Below, one piece after another: positions 32,643 through 45,803 of a stretch of DNA of 64,000 nucleotides. The stretch's first letter is position 1. Each line of letters begins with the position of its first letter. Below the pieces are notes generated by a model that was given only the letters and a program-made list of their open reading frames with translations, had not been told where the DNA came from and ran no database searches. A program made the position numbers and the translations under genes. Source of the stretch: Chrysoperla carnea (Eukaryota; Arthropoda; Insecta; Neuroptera; Chrysopidae); the NCBI RefSeq assembly GCF_905475395.1, contig NC_058338.1, positions 2,171,001-2,235,000 of the forward strand. The letters are read 5' to 3'.

Positions 32643-32765
32643 TTCTAAACCATCCCTGAACTATAGTGAAAAAAAAAAAAAAAATTATTTTGAAAATCGG
32701 TCCAGCCGTTTTTGAGTTTTAGCGAGACTAACGCACAGCAATTTATTTTTATATATACAGATGTA
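32643..32765 (+). repeat. LINE-type 3' tail repeat, right copy
   Basis: Direct repeat of 31795-31915 (TTTCTAAACCATCCCTGAAC, ACGCACAGCAATTTATTTTT, TATATATACAGAT). It ends eight bases before the left arm of the 4-kb inverted repeat. Confidence 0.6.
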
Positions 32766-32772
32766 GCGCTTG

Positions 32773-35700
32773 CTTTTTTACTCAGATTTGATTTGATCTT
32801 TTTTATGGTTTGAATGATTGATTATGTATACCTGTTCAATTTTATAAGATCATATTGTGCTTTTTTCTTCTGTCTATTATTTTAAAATATTCGAGTGACG
32901 AAAAAAGCACAATTCCAAAAAAAAAATGAAATGTATACAACAAGATAAAGATTATTTGAGATGCAGGTTTAATGTAATTAGTTTCTTGTAATTGATTTGC
33001 GTTCCTGTGCATTGGTAATTTTAGGTTTAATTTTTTTTTCATTTTTCTTTCATGATACTGTTTGCATATCTATTGGTAATTATGAAAATTTAAAGTATTA
33101 ATTTAAGAAGTCAATTACTTATTTTATTGTTTAAATAATTTAATATTTCTCGTAAAGCTAATTTAATTCTAAACGTTATGAATTAATTGTAATATTAGTT
33201 TAAAAAAGACATACTTGTGGTTTAGTAGTCAATCCAATATGTGCGTACATTACCTTCATTTGGCTTGATCAAGATATATATTATGACATAACATAAAATT
33301 TCCTTGTTCTTACTATAAATTATCTCTACTATCTTTAACTTCTTCTAATAACTCACAACTCATTTTTTTGAATGAAAAACATAAACTTTGGACAAAAAAT
33401 ATAAATTGACAGATTGTAAATTATTTTTAAAGTATTCTCAAAATTCATGGCAATCGATTAAAAAAGTTTTAGTTTTCTAAGTTACATATCGTCGGATTTT
33501 GGGGTGGTTTTAAATTGTTTCACCAGCAAACAAATTATAAGGTGCGATAAGGAACATAGTTTCAACAAAAAAAAAACAATTGATTTTCTTGGAATTTTAT
33601 TTCATACACAGGTCAATAAATCATTCTTTTATTGACCTGTAAATAAGAAAGTTAAATTTATTTCGAAATTGTGAAAGAATATTCTAGCTACATAATAAAT
33701 TCCAAGAATTCTTCCTCAATCATTGCAATAATTATAACAAATTTAAAATGTTAATAAACTTTATAAGAAATTCTTTTCATAAAAATAAGATCACAAACTA
33801 TATACTTGAATATTCGATGTACGATGGAAAGTTTGATTAATCACGAAAGAAATTAATTACCTCTTAATTTTCTTATTGGATATAATATTGAAGATATTTC
33901 ATTGTAAGAATTTTCACACAATTAATTCATTATTTATGTAATAATTATTGCCTATGTTTTTAAATCAATAATATAAATATTATTATCTCTTATTAAAATG
34001 TAGGCATTAATTATTTTGTTAATTTGCTCCTTTTTTTTTCTTTTTTTTTTTTTTTTTTTCTTTTCCTTTTTTAAGAGTATATCTGTTTGTTTTAGATAAT
34101 CCAGCAGAAATAATTTTTAATTTTTTTTTATATTTTTATCTACATTTTTTTTCTTTTTTTTCTCTGAATTGTTTAATTTATGCATTATTTATTGTTAATT
34201 AAATGTACTTTTTTGGTTAATGGCTATATAGCAGTTTTGCTGAAGCCAGTTTTAATAAATTAAAAAAAAAAATTAAAAAATGTAGGCAATATTATAACAT
34301 AAATAACGAATTCACTACGTGAAAACTCAAATTTTAATGATATGTTATGAGGTTTCAAGAATGTTGAGTTCTGGTCCCGGAATAAAGCACATAAGTGATA
34401 GCTAGCGAAAAACTGACATCACAGCTGATTCAAAATTAGTGGGTTTCAAAAAAAATTCCAATAATATCAGATCAAATTTGCCTGTGTTATCAAAAAAATC
34501 GAATTTTTTACCTTTATGACGTCATCAGAATCCAAAAAATTTAATTTTGCTTTATCGCATCCAAATTTTATCCAATTTTGATAAACCAAGTATGTAATTC
34601 TATTAAATTTGGGTCATATTTTTCAAATTTGTGATCAAAATTAACCTAACTCTAATATATTTCAAGAATGTGGAGTCCAGGTGTCGGAATTAAGCACATA
34701 CGTGATAGCTTGCGAAAAACTGGCATCACAGCTGAAAAGAATGACCCAAAATTAGTGGATTTCAAAAAAAATTCCAATAAGATCGGATCAAATTTGCCTA
34801 TTTTATCAAAAAAATCGAATTTTTTAACTTTATGACGTCATAAGAATCCAAAAATTTTAATTTTGCTCTATCACATCCAAATTTTATCCAATTTTAATAA
34901 AACAAGTATGTAATCCTACTTAATTTGGGTCATACTTTTCAAATTTGTGATCAAAATTAACCTAGCTCTAATAGGTTTCAAGAATGTGGAGTCCAGGTGT
35001 CGGAATTAAGCACATACGTCATAGCTTGCGAAAAACTGTCATCACAGCTGAAAAGAATGACTCAAAATTAGTGGGTTTCAAAAAAAATTCCAATAAGATC
35101 GGATCAAATTTGCCTGTGATATTAAAAAAATCGAATTTTTTAACTTTATGACGTCATCAGAATCCAAAAAATTTAATTTTGCTTTATCGCATCCAAATTT
35201 TATCCAATTTTGATAAACAAAGTATGTAATCCTACTAAATTTGGGTCATACTTTTCAAATTTGTGATCAAAATTAACCTAGCTCTAATATGTTTCAAGAA
35301 TGTGGAGTCCAGGTGTTGGAATTAAGCACATACGTGATAGCTTGCGAAAAACTGGCATCACAGCTGAAAAGAATGACCCAAAATTAGTGGAATTCAAAAA
35401 AAATATCAATAAGATCGGATCAAATTTGCCTGTGTTATCAAAAAAATCGAATTTTTTAACTTTAAGACGTCATCAGAATCCAAAAAATTTAATTTTGCTC
35501 TATCAGGCATTCAGGTTTTTCAACGTGTTTATTAAACAAAGGTAAATAAAAAATATAATTTCCTATATATATATTATTTTTTGACCTGTTTACATATTCA
35601 AGTAATAAATTTCCAGAATTTTGTAATAAACAAACAAAATACAATATATCCAAGTGCCAAATGAGATCGATCAATCGATCGATCGAACGATCGATGTGTT

Positions 35701-36816
35701 CCATTATTATTCCAAGTAATAACGCACGTAGCCCTTCTAATTAATTATACATTTGATAAATTTAATAAATATGTAAGTATTTAAGTAGTATATTGATTGG
35801 TAAATATAATCAAATCAATCGATATATGCGTAATCGATTAAATAATTTTGTATAAAAAGAAATCACAAATTAGAAACGAAACCAAACCGTTTTCATAGTA
35901 ATTTAACCTAATTAAATATACAATATTGTCCTAAAATGGTAATTATCATTTTTATTTTATAATAATAAATGCTCCGTTATAATTTACAAACAACAGAGAG
36001 TTCGATCTACCTACGTCCTACTCTAATCTACGAGTGTGTATTTATTTTATACTACCGCCCAAAAAATATAGACTTATGTATCTGTATCGAGAATCAATGG
36101 GAAGGGATGTGGCTGTGTTTAAAAACAATTCATGATACCTCGGAAAACTATTTATGTGGTTTTGGAGATGCTTGTGATATACAGCGTAGATTTTTTGTCC
36201 AAAGTTTATGTTTTTCATTCAAAAAAATGAGTTGTGACTTATCAGAAGAAGTAAAAGATAATAGAGATAATTTATAGTAAGAACAAGAAAATTTTATGTT
36301 ATGTCATAATAAATATCTTGATCAAGCCAAATAAAGGTAATGTACGCACATATTGGGTTAACTACTAAATCAGAAGTATGTCTTTTTTAAACTAATATTA
36401 CAATTAATTCATAAAGTTTAGAATTAAATTAGCTTTACGAGTAATATTAAATTATTTAAACAATAAAATAAGTAATTGACTTCTTAAATTAATACTTTAA
36501 ATTTTCATAATTACCAATAGATATGCAACCAGTATCATGAGAGAAAAATGAAAAAAAAAAATTAAACCTAAAATTACCAATGCACAGGAACGCAAATCAA
36601 TTACAAGAAACTAATTACATTAAACCTGCATTTTAAATAATTTTTATCTTGTTGTATACATTTCATTTTTTTGGAATTGTGCTTTTTTCGTCACTCTGAA
36701 TATTTTTAAAAAAATAGACAGAAGAAAAAAGCACAAAATGATCTTATAAAATTGAACTTGTGCATAATCAATCATTCAAACCAGCATAAAAATTAAAGCA
36801 AATCTGAGTAAAAAAG
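32773..36816. mobile_element. 4.0-kb long inverted-repeat element
   Basis: The left arm, about 32773-33405, is the reverse complement of about 36187-36816, roughly 630 bases with modest divergence. It starts CTTTTTTACTCAGATTTG and contains ACCAATGCACAGGAACGCAA in right-arm orientation. A third, partial copy of arm sequence lies at 39.29-39.55 kb. The 2.8-kb interior has no transposase frame but holds the tandem array at 34352-35510. It is best described as a foldback or long-TIR non-autonomous DNA transposon of unknown superfamily. No target-site duplication was seen. Confidence 0.7.
34352..35510. repeat. Tandem array, four units of about 307-316 bp
   Basis: Units start (CAAGAATGT) at about 34356, 34663, 34979 and 35295; the last is cut at about 35505. 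Shared segments include AAGCACATACGTGATAGC and GATCAAATTTGCCTGT. TGACGTCA, a perfect CRE-type palindrome, is present at 34517, 34833 and 35149 and altered to AGACGTCA in the fourth. No conserved reading frame links the units. Confidence 0.85.
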
Positions 36817-39290
36817 TAAAATGGTACATTTATAACCTAGAGGACCTTAAAAAGGAGTAAAAGTACCATAGGGGATGAATTTCGAATAATTCCGTTCTTA
36901 TATGACACCTACAGTATATAGTCAATATCCTCTCGAAATTTCAAACTTCTATAATTGGCGATTTAGGCTGGGCGTCGATATATCAGTCGCAAAATTGTCT
37001 ATTCCCCTTCTAGATTACCCCCCCCCCCTCAGAAATAGTTCTGATTTTAAATAATATACAAAAAGAATCATTTTGAAAAAAAAGAATCATCAAAATCGCA
37101 ACTGTTATTGAGGACTCCCGAGTTAAAACATTCATTGATGCGACTATAATAATTCTATTTCAACAAAAAAACATCTAACAGTAAGAAATATTAAATAACG
37201 GGGGAAATATGACTTTAGTGATGGAGTTTTTTTTTTAAATTTGTTTTTATAACTATTTTTACAACGAAATAAAAAATTATTTTTAATATGTCAATTTTAT
37301 CATAAATTAATTTTTAATAAAAAACTATTAATATTATGATTTATTTTTATCATTTTTTGTTATTTGATAGTAGACTTTTGTAAATCCTTTCCGAAAATAT
37401 GAAACACTTACAACCGAAGAAAATAAATATTTTAAAAATGCTGAAATATTTATTTTATTAGTCATTTATATGTTGTTATAGGCAAAGCTTTCGAATTGAA
37501 TTGCATACATGTAGTTAATATTGCCTATATTATACAAATAATGGAAGAATACACAAAATGGTAATTCTAGAACCATTTCAGAGTTTTCTGTTTTGTACAA
37601 TCTGAAATCATTTTAAAATGATGTTTTATTTTAAAATTAGATGAAACCTTTAATTTATTAATAACTGCATAATTATATGCAGTTATTATATTCGATGTAA
37701 ACAATATTATCGATATTATTCAAAAACAATATAAATATATAATTTTCTTTGGGTTTTTTTTTTCTTCTTTGTGTTTCATTTTTTTACACTTGAATATTAT
37801 TTCATTCCTAATTAATTCCCATACAGAATTTCACATCTTAAAAGCGAATCGAGGGCGGGATATAGAAATCTTTTTGAAGAAGGTATAATATGATATTTTT
37901 TGGGTTGAGTATTAAAAATTTTAGGTAACAAGTGAAAACAAATAATTGACTGAATTAATTGTTGATTTGTGTCACACATACATAACTAATATAACTGATA
38001 TTCTCATGTATAATACATACTTTACAATTTACGCCTAATTTGCGCCCTCACGGGTAAACAGTGTTGTTTACGAGAAAATATTTCAAACAAAAGTTGTTAA
38101 TTTTTTTATGAGGATCATTTTTCATACTTTAAAACTTTTATTCTACCTTAAACGGTTTATAAGATGGGTCCTATGGACGCAAGAATTTGCCCTATGTTGC
38201 TCATTTATGAACTCGACCATACTTTTTACGTCTTGAGCACGCTACAAAGTTTCAACTGGATATATTTTTTCGTTTTTGAGTTATCAGAAAATAAACAATC
38301 AAAAAATTTTCCATATATAGCCAATACAACAGACAAAGCATCTATTGTTTGAAACTGACAATAACCTGACGAACACCGCACACTAAACTAAACAACACTT
38401 AAAGAGTGACATTCACAATTTATTTTCCTTAAATCAATTGAAGGTTGCCCATTAATATAATAAAGGGTTACGTCTGTCATTTTGGAGGACATCCAATACC
38501 AACAGACAGAATAATAAAATAGGTAATAATAATATAGTTTAAAAAAAAGAATAAACAAGATGCATTCTGGATTTGTTGACAATAATATGTTTATTCCTTT
38601 TTAAAATGTCCTTGATTGTGAAACGAATCGAAGTGAAGCTATATCTATCTATATCGATCCAAGACCACAAAGTATTTATAAATAAAATTCAAATTAGAAA
38701 AATATCGCATAAATTAGAAAAAATTATCATCATGGCATTTTTATTTTTAAAAATGTTTTTCTATTTTTTGTTTTTACTATTGTTATTTTTGTAAAAGTGT
38801 ACATTTTTTTATTTATGACTTAGAAAAAGTGTACAAATGTTTATTATTGATTATTGATCGAGATCGAAGGTAAATTAAATGAGTCTTTATCGTACGTTAT
38901 CGTTCTGAATAGAATATTATCGTTAGTCAAAAATAAATCATGAAATTTGAAAAAAGTTAAAATTTATGTAAAAATATACTTAAATATTCTGATTTCGAGT
39001 CATTAAAGCACATTTTTCTTTTAAAATATTAAAATTAAAAATCGTAATGGTTAAACTGTATATCACGTGACCTAAAACGCGGGTAAGCCCTGCTGTGATG
39101 TCATATCGGTATGAGTCATAGACGATCAATTAGTTCACTGTAGACAGCTGGGTATAATATATTCATAGATAATAAGTTTTTGGTGGCTTTTTATTAGTAA
39201 AATCAACATTTTGAGGTACTTTTTCCAAAATAGTGGAATACCCTATTGTTTGCAAGTTAGGAGGTAAAACCAAGAAAAGTGTAAACTGAT
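36817..39290. other. AT-rich gene-free DNA with scattered repeat traces
   Basis: No exon was recognised. A run of ten C lies at about 37018. A degraded relative of the 20.5/30.4 kb repeat lies at about 38085-38290 (TTTATAAGATGGGTCCTATG, GTTGCTCATTTATGAACTCG). The rest shows no structure I can name. Confidence 0.4.
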
Positions 39291-39550
39291 CATTTTCATC
39301 AAGGTCACCTAGGAAACTAAAACTTTTTCAATCGATTCAGCTTACCATGAATTTTGAGAATATGCAAAAATATTTTTATAACTTGTCAATTTGTATTTTT
39401 TGTGAAAATTTTATGTTTTAAAAAAATAAGTTGTGAGTTATCAGAAGTTAAAGATAATAGAGATAATTTAAAGTAAGAACAAGGAACTAAATGTACGCAC
39501 CAATTGGATTGACTACTAAATCAGAAGTATGTCTTTTTTAAATTAATATC
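39290..39550. repeat. Partial third copy of the 4-kb element arm
   Basis: TTTTTCAATCGATTCAGCTTACC-like sequence through GAACAAGG and GACTACTAAATCAGAAGTAT matches the right arm and its inner extension (33.4-33.5 kb in reverse). Confidence 0.6.
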
Positions 39551-40999
39551 GGATATATAAACCAAAAACGCTCAAAAATAGTGGCATAAAATTTTGAAAC
39601 TAGTTACAAATATAACGAAATTTTATTGTAATTATACGATTAGTTGAATTTATCTTCGACTTTAATCGTTCTATAAAAAGTATTCAAAGTACCTACCTAT
39701 CTTTGTTGGTAAAAAAAAAAATGATTGAATTTTAACTCGATTTGTGCGCTTCAAAAACAGGATATAACGGGGTGTCAGATATTTATAAATTATACCTATT
39801 TTTTTATGCAAAATGTGTTTACAAATAAACAATTTTATATGTCTGCTTGTGTTTCTAAGAACTAGAATAATTGCTTCCGTGCACTACAACGATTTTTACT
39901 TATTTTTTTTACTGATTTTTCTGAATGAAATATATATTTATAAATATATGAATCCCATAACAGTCTCAGGGCTGGGACCTATTTGAATCAAGCACGGATC
40001 CAGCCCACAAAAAAAGGTCATGGGCCAAATGGGAATCGAAGTATGAACTCGCTCATGATCGACAAAATAAATGACGCCTTGACCAAGATTTTGTACAGTG
40101 TATTTGTAAATTAATAAATCTGTAAAATGTACAAAAGTAAATGTGCGTTTGTTTACACATCACAGTGACACATTTAGACTCTAAACTACTAAACCAATTT
40201 TGATGAAATTTTCACTACTTCAAATCAAATTAAACGCCACTGATCAACGCTTAATTTAAAAAATGATTAAACAACCAAAAATAAATTTATTAATAAATAT
40301 ATATTGTCTGGTCTTTGATTTGCAATAATAATAATAATAATAATAAATATAAAAATTATGAATGAATTTTTATTTTCAAATAATTACAAGCGAAAATTTT
40401 TATTAATTAATTTTTAAACATTGTGCAATATTTGAATTTTATTTTTTTCATGAACTTAGCATAAATTAATGTTTTTTTTGCGCTAATTTCTGCAGATGAA
40501 ATGAAAATAAATGTTTTTTTTTTTTTTTTTTTTTGAATTAATTTTTTAATAAAAAAAATTCTGTCAAGTGTGTAGTATTTTGTCTAGCACGTGTCTGACA
40601 CTATAAAGGTTCTATATTTCGTTTCTTTTATCGTTAACGACTTGAATCAAGTTTTGTACTTGTATTTATTATATTTGATAATAGAATTAAAAGTATGTAG
40701 AATTATTGATATAATTAATTGAATTGGGGGCTAATATTTGGTACGGAATTTGAAAAAAATTCAGTTAAATTGCGAAATCAGTAATTCTAGAATAATCCAA
40801 AATATGTGTCAATAGGATATATTAACGTTTTGTACAGCGTTTCTCAATCTTTTTGAGATTCGACCCAATTATTTTTATACTTAAACAATTTTTTTATTTT
40901 ACGTTTCGGAAACCCAAAGATCTCTGAATTCCCGAAAATTTTGTCTCAATTATTTTAAGAACCCAAAAAAAAAAAAATGAATTTGAGACTCACGTTTCG
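39551..40999. other. AT-rich gene-free DNA
   Basis: No gene seen. An (AAT)n tract lies at about 40325-40347 and a short Helitron-like 5' fragment (AAATGTGCGTTTGTTTACAC, CTAAACTACTAAACCAATTT) at about 40138-40210. Confidence 0.35.
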
Positions 41000-41460
41000 A
41001 ATTTTCTCCAAAAATAACAATAATTTTAACTACATTATATTATAAATTATTTTTTTACTTTTTAGTGCATATTAATTTATTTGGGTAAAGTTTTTCTTTT
41101 GAAGTCGGTTTTCTTTTTGTTAAAAGTTTTTTTTATTTTGTGATTTTTAGTGAATCTGAAGTACACTAACTAATTTGTCACTAAAAAAAGAATCATCGAA
41201 ATCGGTTGACGTGATATTGAGTTATTCGTCCTCTTGTCGTGCATACTTGCTGCAGATTTAAGACTTTTATGGTTTTCCCATGGATGCCGTTGTCAGAACT
41301 GGACCAAAATAAAATGGGATCACACGGGAAGCACGAGATTTCAAATAGATAAAGAATCATCAAAATCGGTTCACCCAGCCGAAAGTTCTGAGGTAACAAA
41401 CATAAAAAAAAATACAGTCGAATTGATAACCTCCTCCGTTTTTGTTTGAAGCCGGTTAAA
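41000..41460. mobile_element. AACCGACTTC repeat family, copy at 41 kb
   Basis: It contains the arm piece AGTGCATATTAATTTATTTG, TTTTGAAGTCGGTTTTCTTT, ACTAACTAATTTGTCACTAA and ends GAAGCCGGTTAAAAA. The order matches the 44.82-45.47 kb copy in reverse. Confidence 0.7.
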
Positions 41461-42206
41461 AATCAATAAAATTTCATAAAAATTATGCCTCATCTGGTTA
41501 TCAGATGGCTGAGGATCGGCCTTACATCCTCTCTTAGATCAAAAAGAACATTCGTAATATTTATACGAAATTTTTTAGATGCCTTCTCCAGATCAGATTA
41601 GATTTAGATCTTGCAAGGATTTGTATTAGTGTATCTCCCGGAATATTGTGTCAATAAAATGATTTTTTAAATTTTAAATGTGACAGAATGACACATTTTT
41701 TAATAATATTCAGATTTTTCTAATCGTATGGATGGAATATTATATCAAAATCGAATCTAAAGTTAACCGTACACGATCAATATTATTAAAGAGCAATATG
41801 AGATTGAAATAATAATATTGATGGAAAGATTATTGAAGCAAATTAAAATGATTATTAAATTTTTATTGAAAATCTTTTAATATATTTAGTGAGTACATAG
41901 TTTTTCTTTCAAACTCGGCTGAAATTTGGTAGGATTGTTTAAAACACCATCATAAATGAAATCTAAAAAGTCCTCATCGATCCGAGACGAAAAAAAAAAA
42001 TTTCCGCGAGATCAATGGTCACAAAAACTCGTTTTCAGCAAAACCAGGTAAGTTTTATCATAAAATAAACTCAGATGAAAATTGTAGATTAGATAATTAA
42101 ATATAAAAATGAGTCAATAATTTTTGTCAAAAAGAAAATCCAGACACACAGACACGTTAAACTTATAACATTCTTTTTAATCGAGAAAAATATGATTTAA
42201 AATGAT

Positions 42207-42454
42207 TTATCAACTATCGCAGTTTTTTTCGCGAGTGTGCACGAGTACATCTCTACCTAATTTCAAAACATAAAATTAATTTCTAAAACCCAGCCTTCTT
42301 TAAATGAATTTTTACGTGACGCTGCTACTATTTATCAACTATCGCAGTTTTTTTTCGCGAGTGTGCACGAGTACATCTCTACCTAATTTCAAAACATAAA
42401 ATTAATTTCTAAAACTCAGCCTTCATTAAATGAATTTTTACGTAACGCTGCTAG
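42207..42454. repeat. Tandem duplication, two units of 124 bp
   Basis: TTTATCAACTATCGCAGTTT starts at 42207 and again at 42331. Both units carry GCGAGTGTGCACGAGTACAT and differ at only a few bases, so the duplication is recent. Confidence 0.85.
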
Positions 42455-42639
42455 CTCTTATATCATAAGAACACCATACTATAATTTTGGCATATACCGA
42501 GTCAATAATGTTGCTTTAATAATATTGACCGTGTAAGACAAGCTTTAGTAGATGATAGATATATTTATGTATATCGTATTCGTTTGTATCGATCTATAAG
42601 TGTTCTTGAAGTATAAGTACTTTCTGTTCTCATCTAAAT

Positions 42640-43165
42640 CTGTTTGTCTACGATCTTCTTAACAAAATAACATTTAAATAAATTACACTGAATGGCATAT
42701 TAAATGGAATATCAATCAATCTATAAAGATTATCTTGATTTGGCCTTGATTCTGGGATGCGACATTCTGCAACCATTGATTCTGTACAAAAAGCTTTTAT
42801 TTCGAAGCGATTGTGTGAACATCGTGAAAAATCACTCATCAAAAAATCATCAAATGAGTTAAAATTTATGTTTTTTGGGTCCTAATTTAAAAAAAAAACC
42901 TGCATCATTTTGCGATTCCAAAATCACATGCTGTCTTTGCTTTGTTCTTTTGAAGACGGTTTACCACGCATATGGCAAAAATTTACTTTAATTTATCTCT
43001 AGTCAATTCTCCAAGAATTTAATGGCGTTTTCTTACACGTATTATTGTATCAATATCCCATTTTTCACAAAGAGACTTCCCTTTTTCTACTGCCTCTCCA
43101 CAAAGTTTGTCTCGAATTGTAGCTAGTTCAGTCGCTAATGATTCAAGATCATATCTAACATATTA
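42640..43165 (-). pseudogene. Possible transposase-like coding relic
   Basis: Two minus-strand stretches look protein-like. The first (43160-43025) reads RYDLESLATELATIRDKLCG then EAVEKGKSLCEKWDIDTIIR and RVRKRH, which loosely resembles the central part of hAT/ZMYM1-like transposases. The second (42842-42650) reads DFSRCSHNRFEIKAFCTESM and AECRIPESRPNQDNLYRL. Stops separate them. The family assignment is a guess and the two pieces may be unrelated. Confidence 0.3.
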
Positions 43166-43717
43166 TTTAATCAGACAAATCAAGAAAGAAGATTATTTAT
43201 GTAACAACACAGCGTAGTTTTCTACTGGCAGCAAGCCCTGCCAGTAGAAAAGACGTGCCAGTTCTATTATGAGTAATATTATTAGACCCTCGCTACGCCA
43301 CTGTTCTTTCTAACTTATCAGTTGACTGATTGATATATCAACGCACAGTCGCAAGCTCCTCGAGAAAGTATCGTGAAAATATATGCATGTTACTTAGTAG
43401 AACCCTGTTTTATCCTTTTCCCTAGATTCGTTCTGACACTGCACTGGTATAATGGGATGAATTATTTGCAGTTTTCATTGTATCTCTATTTTAATATATT
43501 TTGATTAAAGGTCTGTAAATATCATTTAATATTATTCTAATAATATTAATACACTTATAAATAAATAAATTTATATAAATTTTATATTAATAATATGGTT
43601 TAACAAATAATAGTCCAATCAAATTACCTAGACATTTGCTTACTTCAATTCTGAAACGAGCAGTTTTTCAGCGAATTTTTTTAAATAATTTTGGGACCCG
43701 TATTCTCATAGCACCTG

Positions 43718-44377
43718 GTATGGGTATGGGTATGGGTATGAAGGTTAGCGGGCCATGCTCGAGCATCGCGCCTCGAAGCAATGGTTCAGAGCACCTAGCC
43801 AAATAGACCCTTGTACTCTATCCCCGCTACGCTTTTCAGTGGCTATTATAACCAACTGATGTACTGAAACCCAGGATTTGCTTATCGCTGAGTATCCTAA
43901 TTTCTTCTGGTCCGACTATGGCCGGGACCAATCCATTTCCTTCGCTGCTGTATGAGCGCCGGGCAGTAACAGAGAAAGTGGATTGATGTTGTTTCTGAAT
44001 TTTCTCCGCATCTGTCACACGCGGGAGATTGTCTTTTTCCAATCTGATGTTGGAACTTGTTCAGGTTATCATGCCCTGTGAGTAACTCTACGATGAATCT
44101 AATATCAGCTCTGTTTAGTTTCAAGATCTCCTCGGCTCTGTTACCGAGCGAGTTTCCTTCACCCAACAGGCTTTTGGCTATTCGCCCTCCCTCGTAGCTG
44201 GTCCATGCCTTTAATTGTTGGTTTTTCAGATTATCTCCTAATCTGTTAAGACCTTCTTGGTATGGCATCCTCGCAAGCTTTTCTTGAGTGGGAGCCATGG
44301 TGGTTCCCAGCTTGGCCAGCTTGTCTGCTCTCTCATTACCGTTCCAACCAGAGTGTCCGGGGATCCAGGTAATATTG
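43718..44377 (-). mobile_element. LINE C-terminus with CATACC-type tail (copy 3)
   Basis: Same module as at 24.1 kb: MAPTQEKLARMPYQEGLNRL, CDRCGENSETTSIHFLCYCP, RRKWIGP, with one frame change near 43.9 kb separating the last 45 residues. The 3' end reaches a (CATACC)n-type repeat at 43718-43741. The 5' truncation point is about 44377, where identity with the 24-kb copy stops. Confidence 0.85.
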
Positions 44378-44819
44378 GAAGTATATATTACGAGTTATGC
44401 GAGTATACGGGTACCGAAAATTCTTTTTAAAAATTACGTGGAGAAATTACTGGTTTCAGAACTTAAATAAAATACACTAATAATCAATTTGCGCAAATTT
44501 GCCTGGACTATAAATTGATTGTGATAACATGATGGTCTGCCTGTTCATACGACGTTAGTTGTCAGCTCAGCCTATCATCACCTATCATATTATCAGTACC
44601 TACACTAATGTTGCATTTATTTTATATTTATAATAAATATATAATATAAATAAATATATAATAATATATAAATAAATAATTTTTAATATTAAAAATATAA
44701 AAATAATACCTTGCTTAAGGTTTGTATTCTATGACTAGGTCAGTTTATTTACTGTACCTACTTAACTTTAAAGTTTAACTAGGTTTTTTTTCATTGTATA
44801 AGAGGAAAACTTTTATTTT

Positions 44820-45470
44820 ATTAACCGACTTCAAACCAAAAAAAGGAGGTTCTCAATTCGACTGTATTTTTTTTTATGTTTGTTACCTCAGAACTTTAGA
44901 CTGGGTGAACCGATTTTGATGATTCTTTATCTATTTGAAAGCTGGGGCTTCCCGTATGGTCCCATTTCATTTTGGTCTAGTTCTGACAACGGCATCCATG
45001 AGAAAACCATAAAAGTCTTAAATTTGCATTCATTATGCATGACAAGAGGACGAATAACTCAATATCACGTCAACCGATTTCGATGATTCTTTTTTAGTGA
45101 AAAATTAGTTAGTGTACTTCATATTCATTAAAAATCACAAAATAAAAAAACTTTAACAAAAAGAAAACCAACTTCAAAAGAATATCTTTTCCAAAACAAA
45201 TTAAAATGGACTAAAAAGTAATAAAATAACGATAATATAATGTAGTTAAAATTATTGTTATTTTTGGAGTCGGTGTCAGCCAAGCTAATGTAGCAAACTG
45301 TTCTTTCAGAGTTGTTTCCTTGGCTGACACCGACTCCAAAAATAACAATAATTTAAACTACATTATATTATCATTATTTTTTTTACTTTTTAGTGCATAT
45401 TAATTTATTTTGGAAAAGATTTTTCTTTTGAAGTCGGTTTTCTTTTTGTTAAAAGTTTTTTTTAATCTAT
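44820..45470. mobile_element. AACCGACTTC repeat family, longest copy, with long hairpin
   Basis: It starts TTAACCGACTTCAAACCAAA at about 44820. The middle carries GGTGAACCGATTTTGATGAT and ACCGATTTCGATGATTC. From about 45145 to 45284 it is the reverse complement of 45319-45465, arms of about 140 bases around a 34-base loop, with TTTTTGGAGTCGGTGTCAGC in the stem. No coding frame. Confidence 0.75.
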
Positions 45471-45803
45471 TTTGAATTTTCAAACATTTTGTCTACAAAA
45501 AAAAAGAAAAGAAATGGTTTTAAAGATGTGTTACACAATTGTGTCAAATTTGAAATATGTATTAATTTTTTTTTTCAAATCAATTTTTTTTTTATGAATG
45601 AATTAAATCAATAGGTAAACTATTATAATTAAAATTAGACAAGTATGTATAGATGTCGCGTGAGTTGTTTAATTTAATAATAATATTTAATTTTTTTTTC
45701 TGAATATATTATATTTTAAAAGAATCCACACACATTTATAAAAACCAACTTTTATATAATAATAATTTTATATTAAAATTTTTAAATATAAATTATTAAT
45801 GGA

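Noticed and set aside
35300-35545. An 81-codon plus-strand frame starting MWSPGVGIKHIRD
   Set aside because: It lies in the last unit of a tandem array and is not kept open in the other units.
35969-36277. A 102-codon plus-strand frame
   Set aside because: Its second half is the right arm of the 4-kb inverted repeat, and the reverse copy in the left arm has no matching frame.
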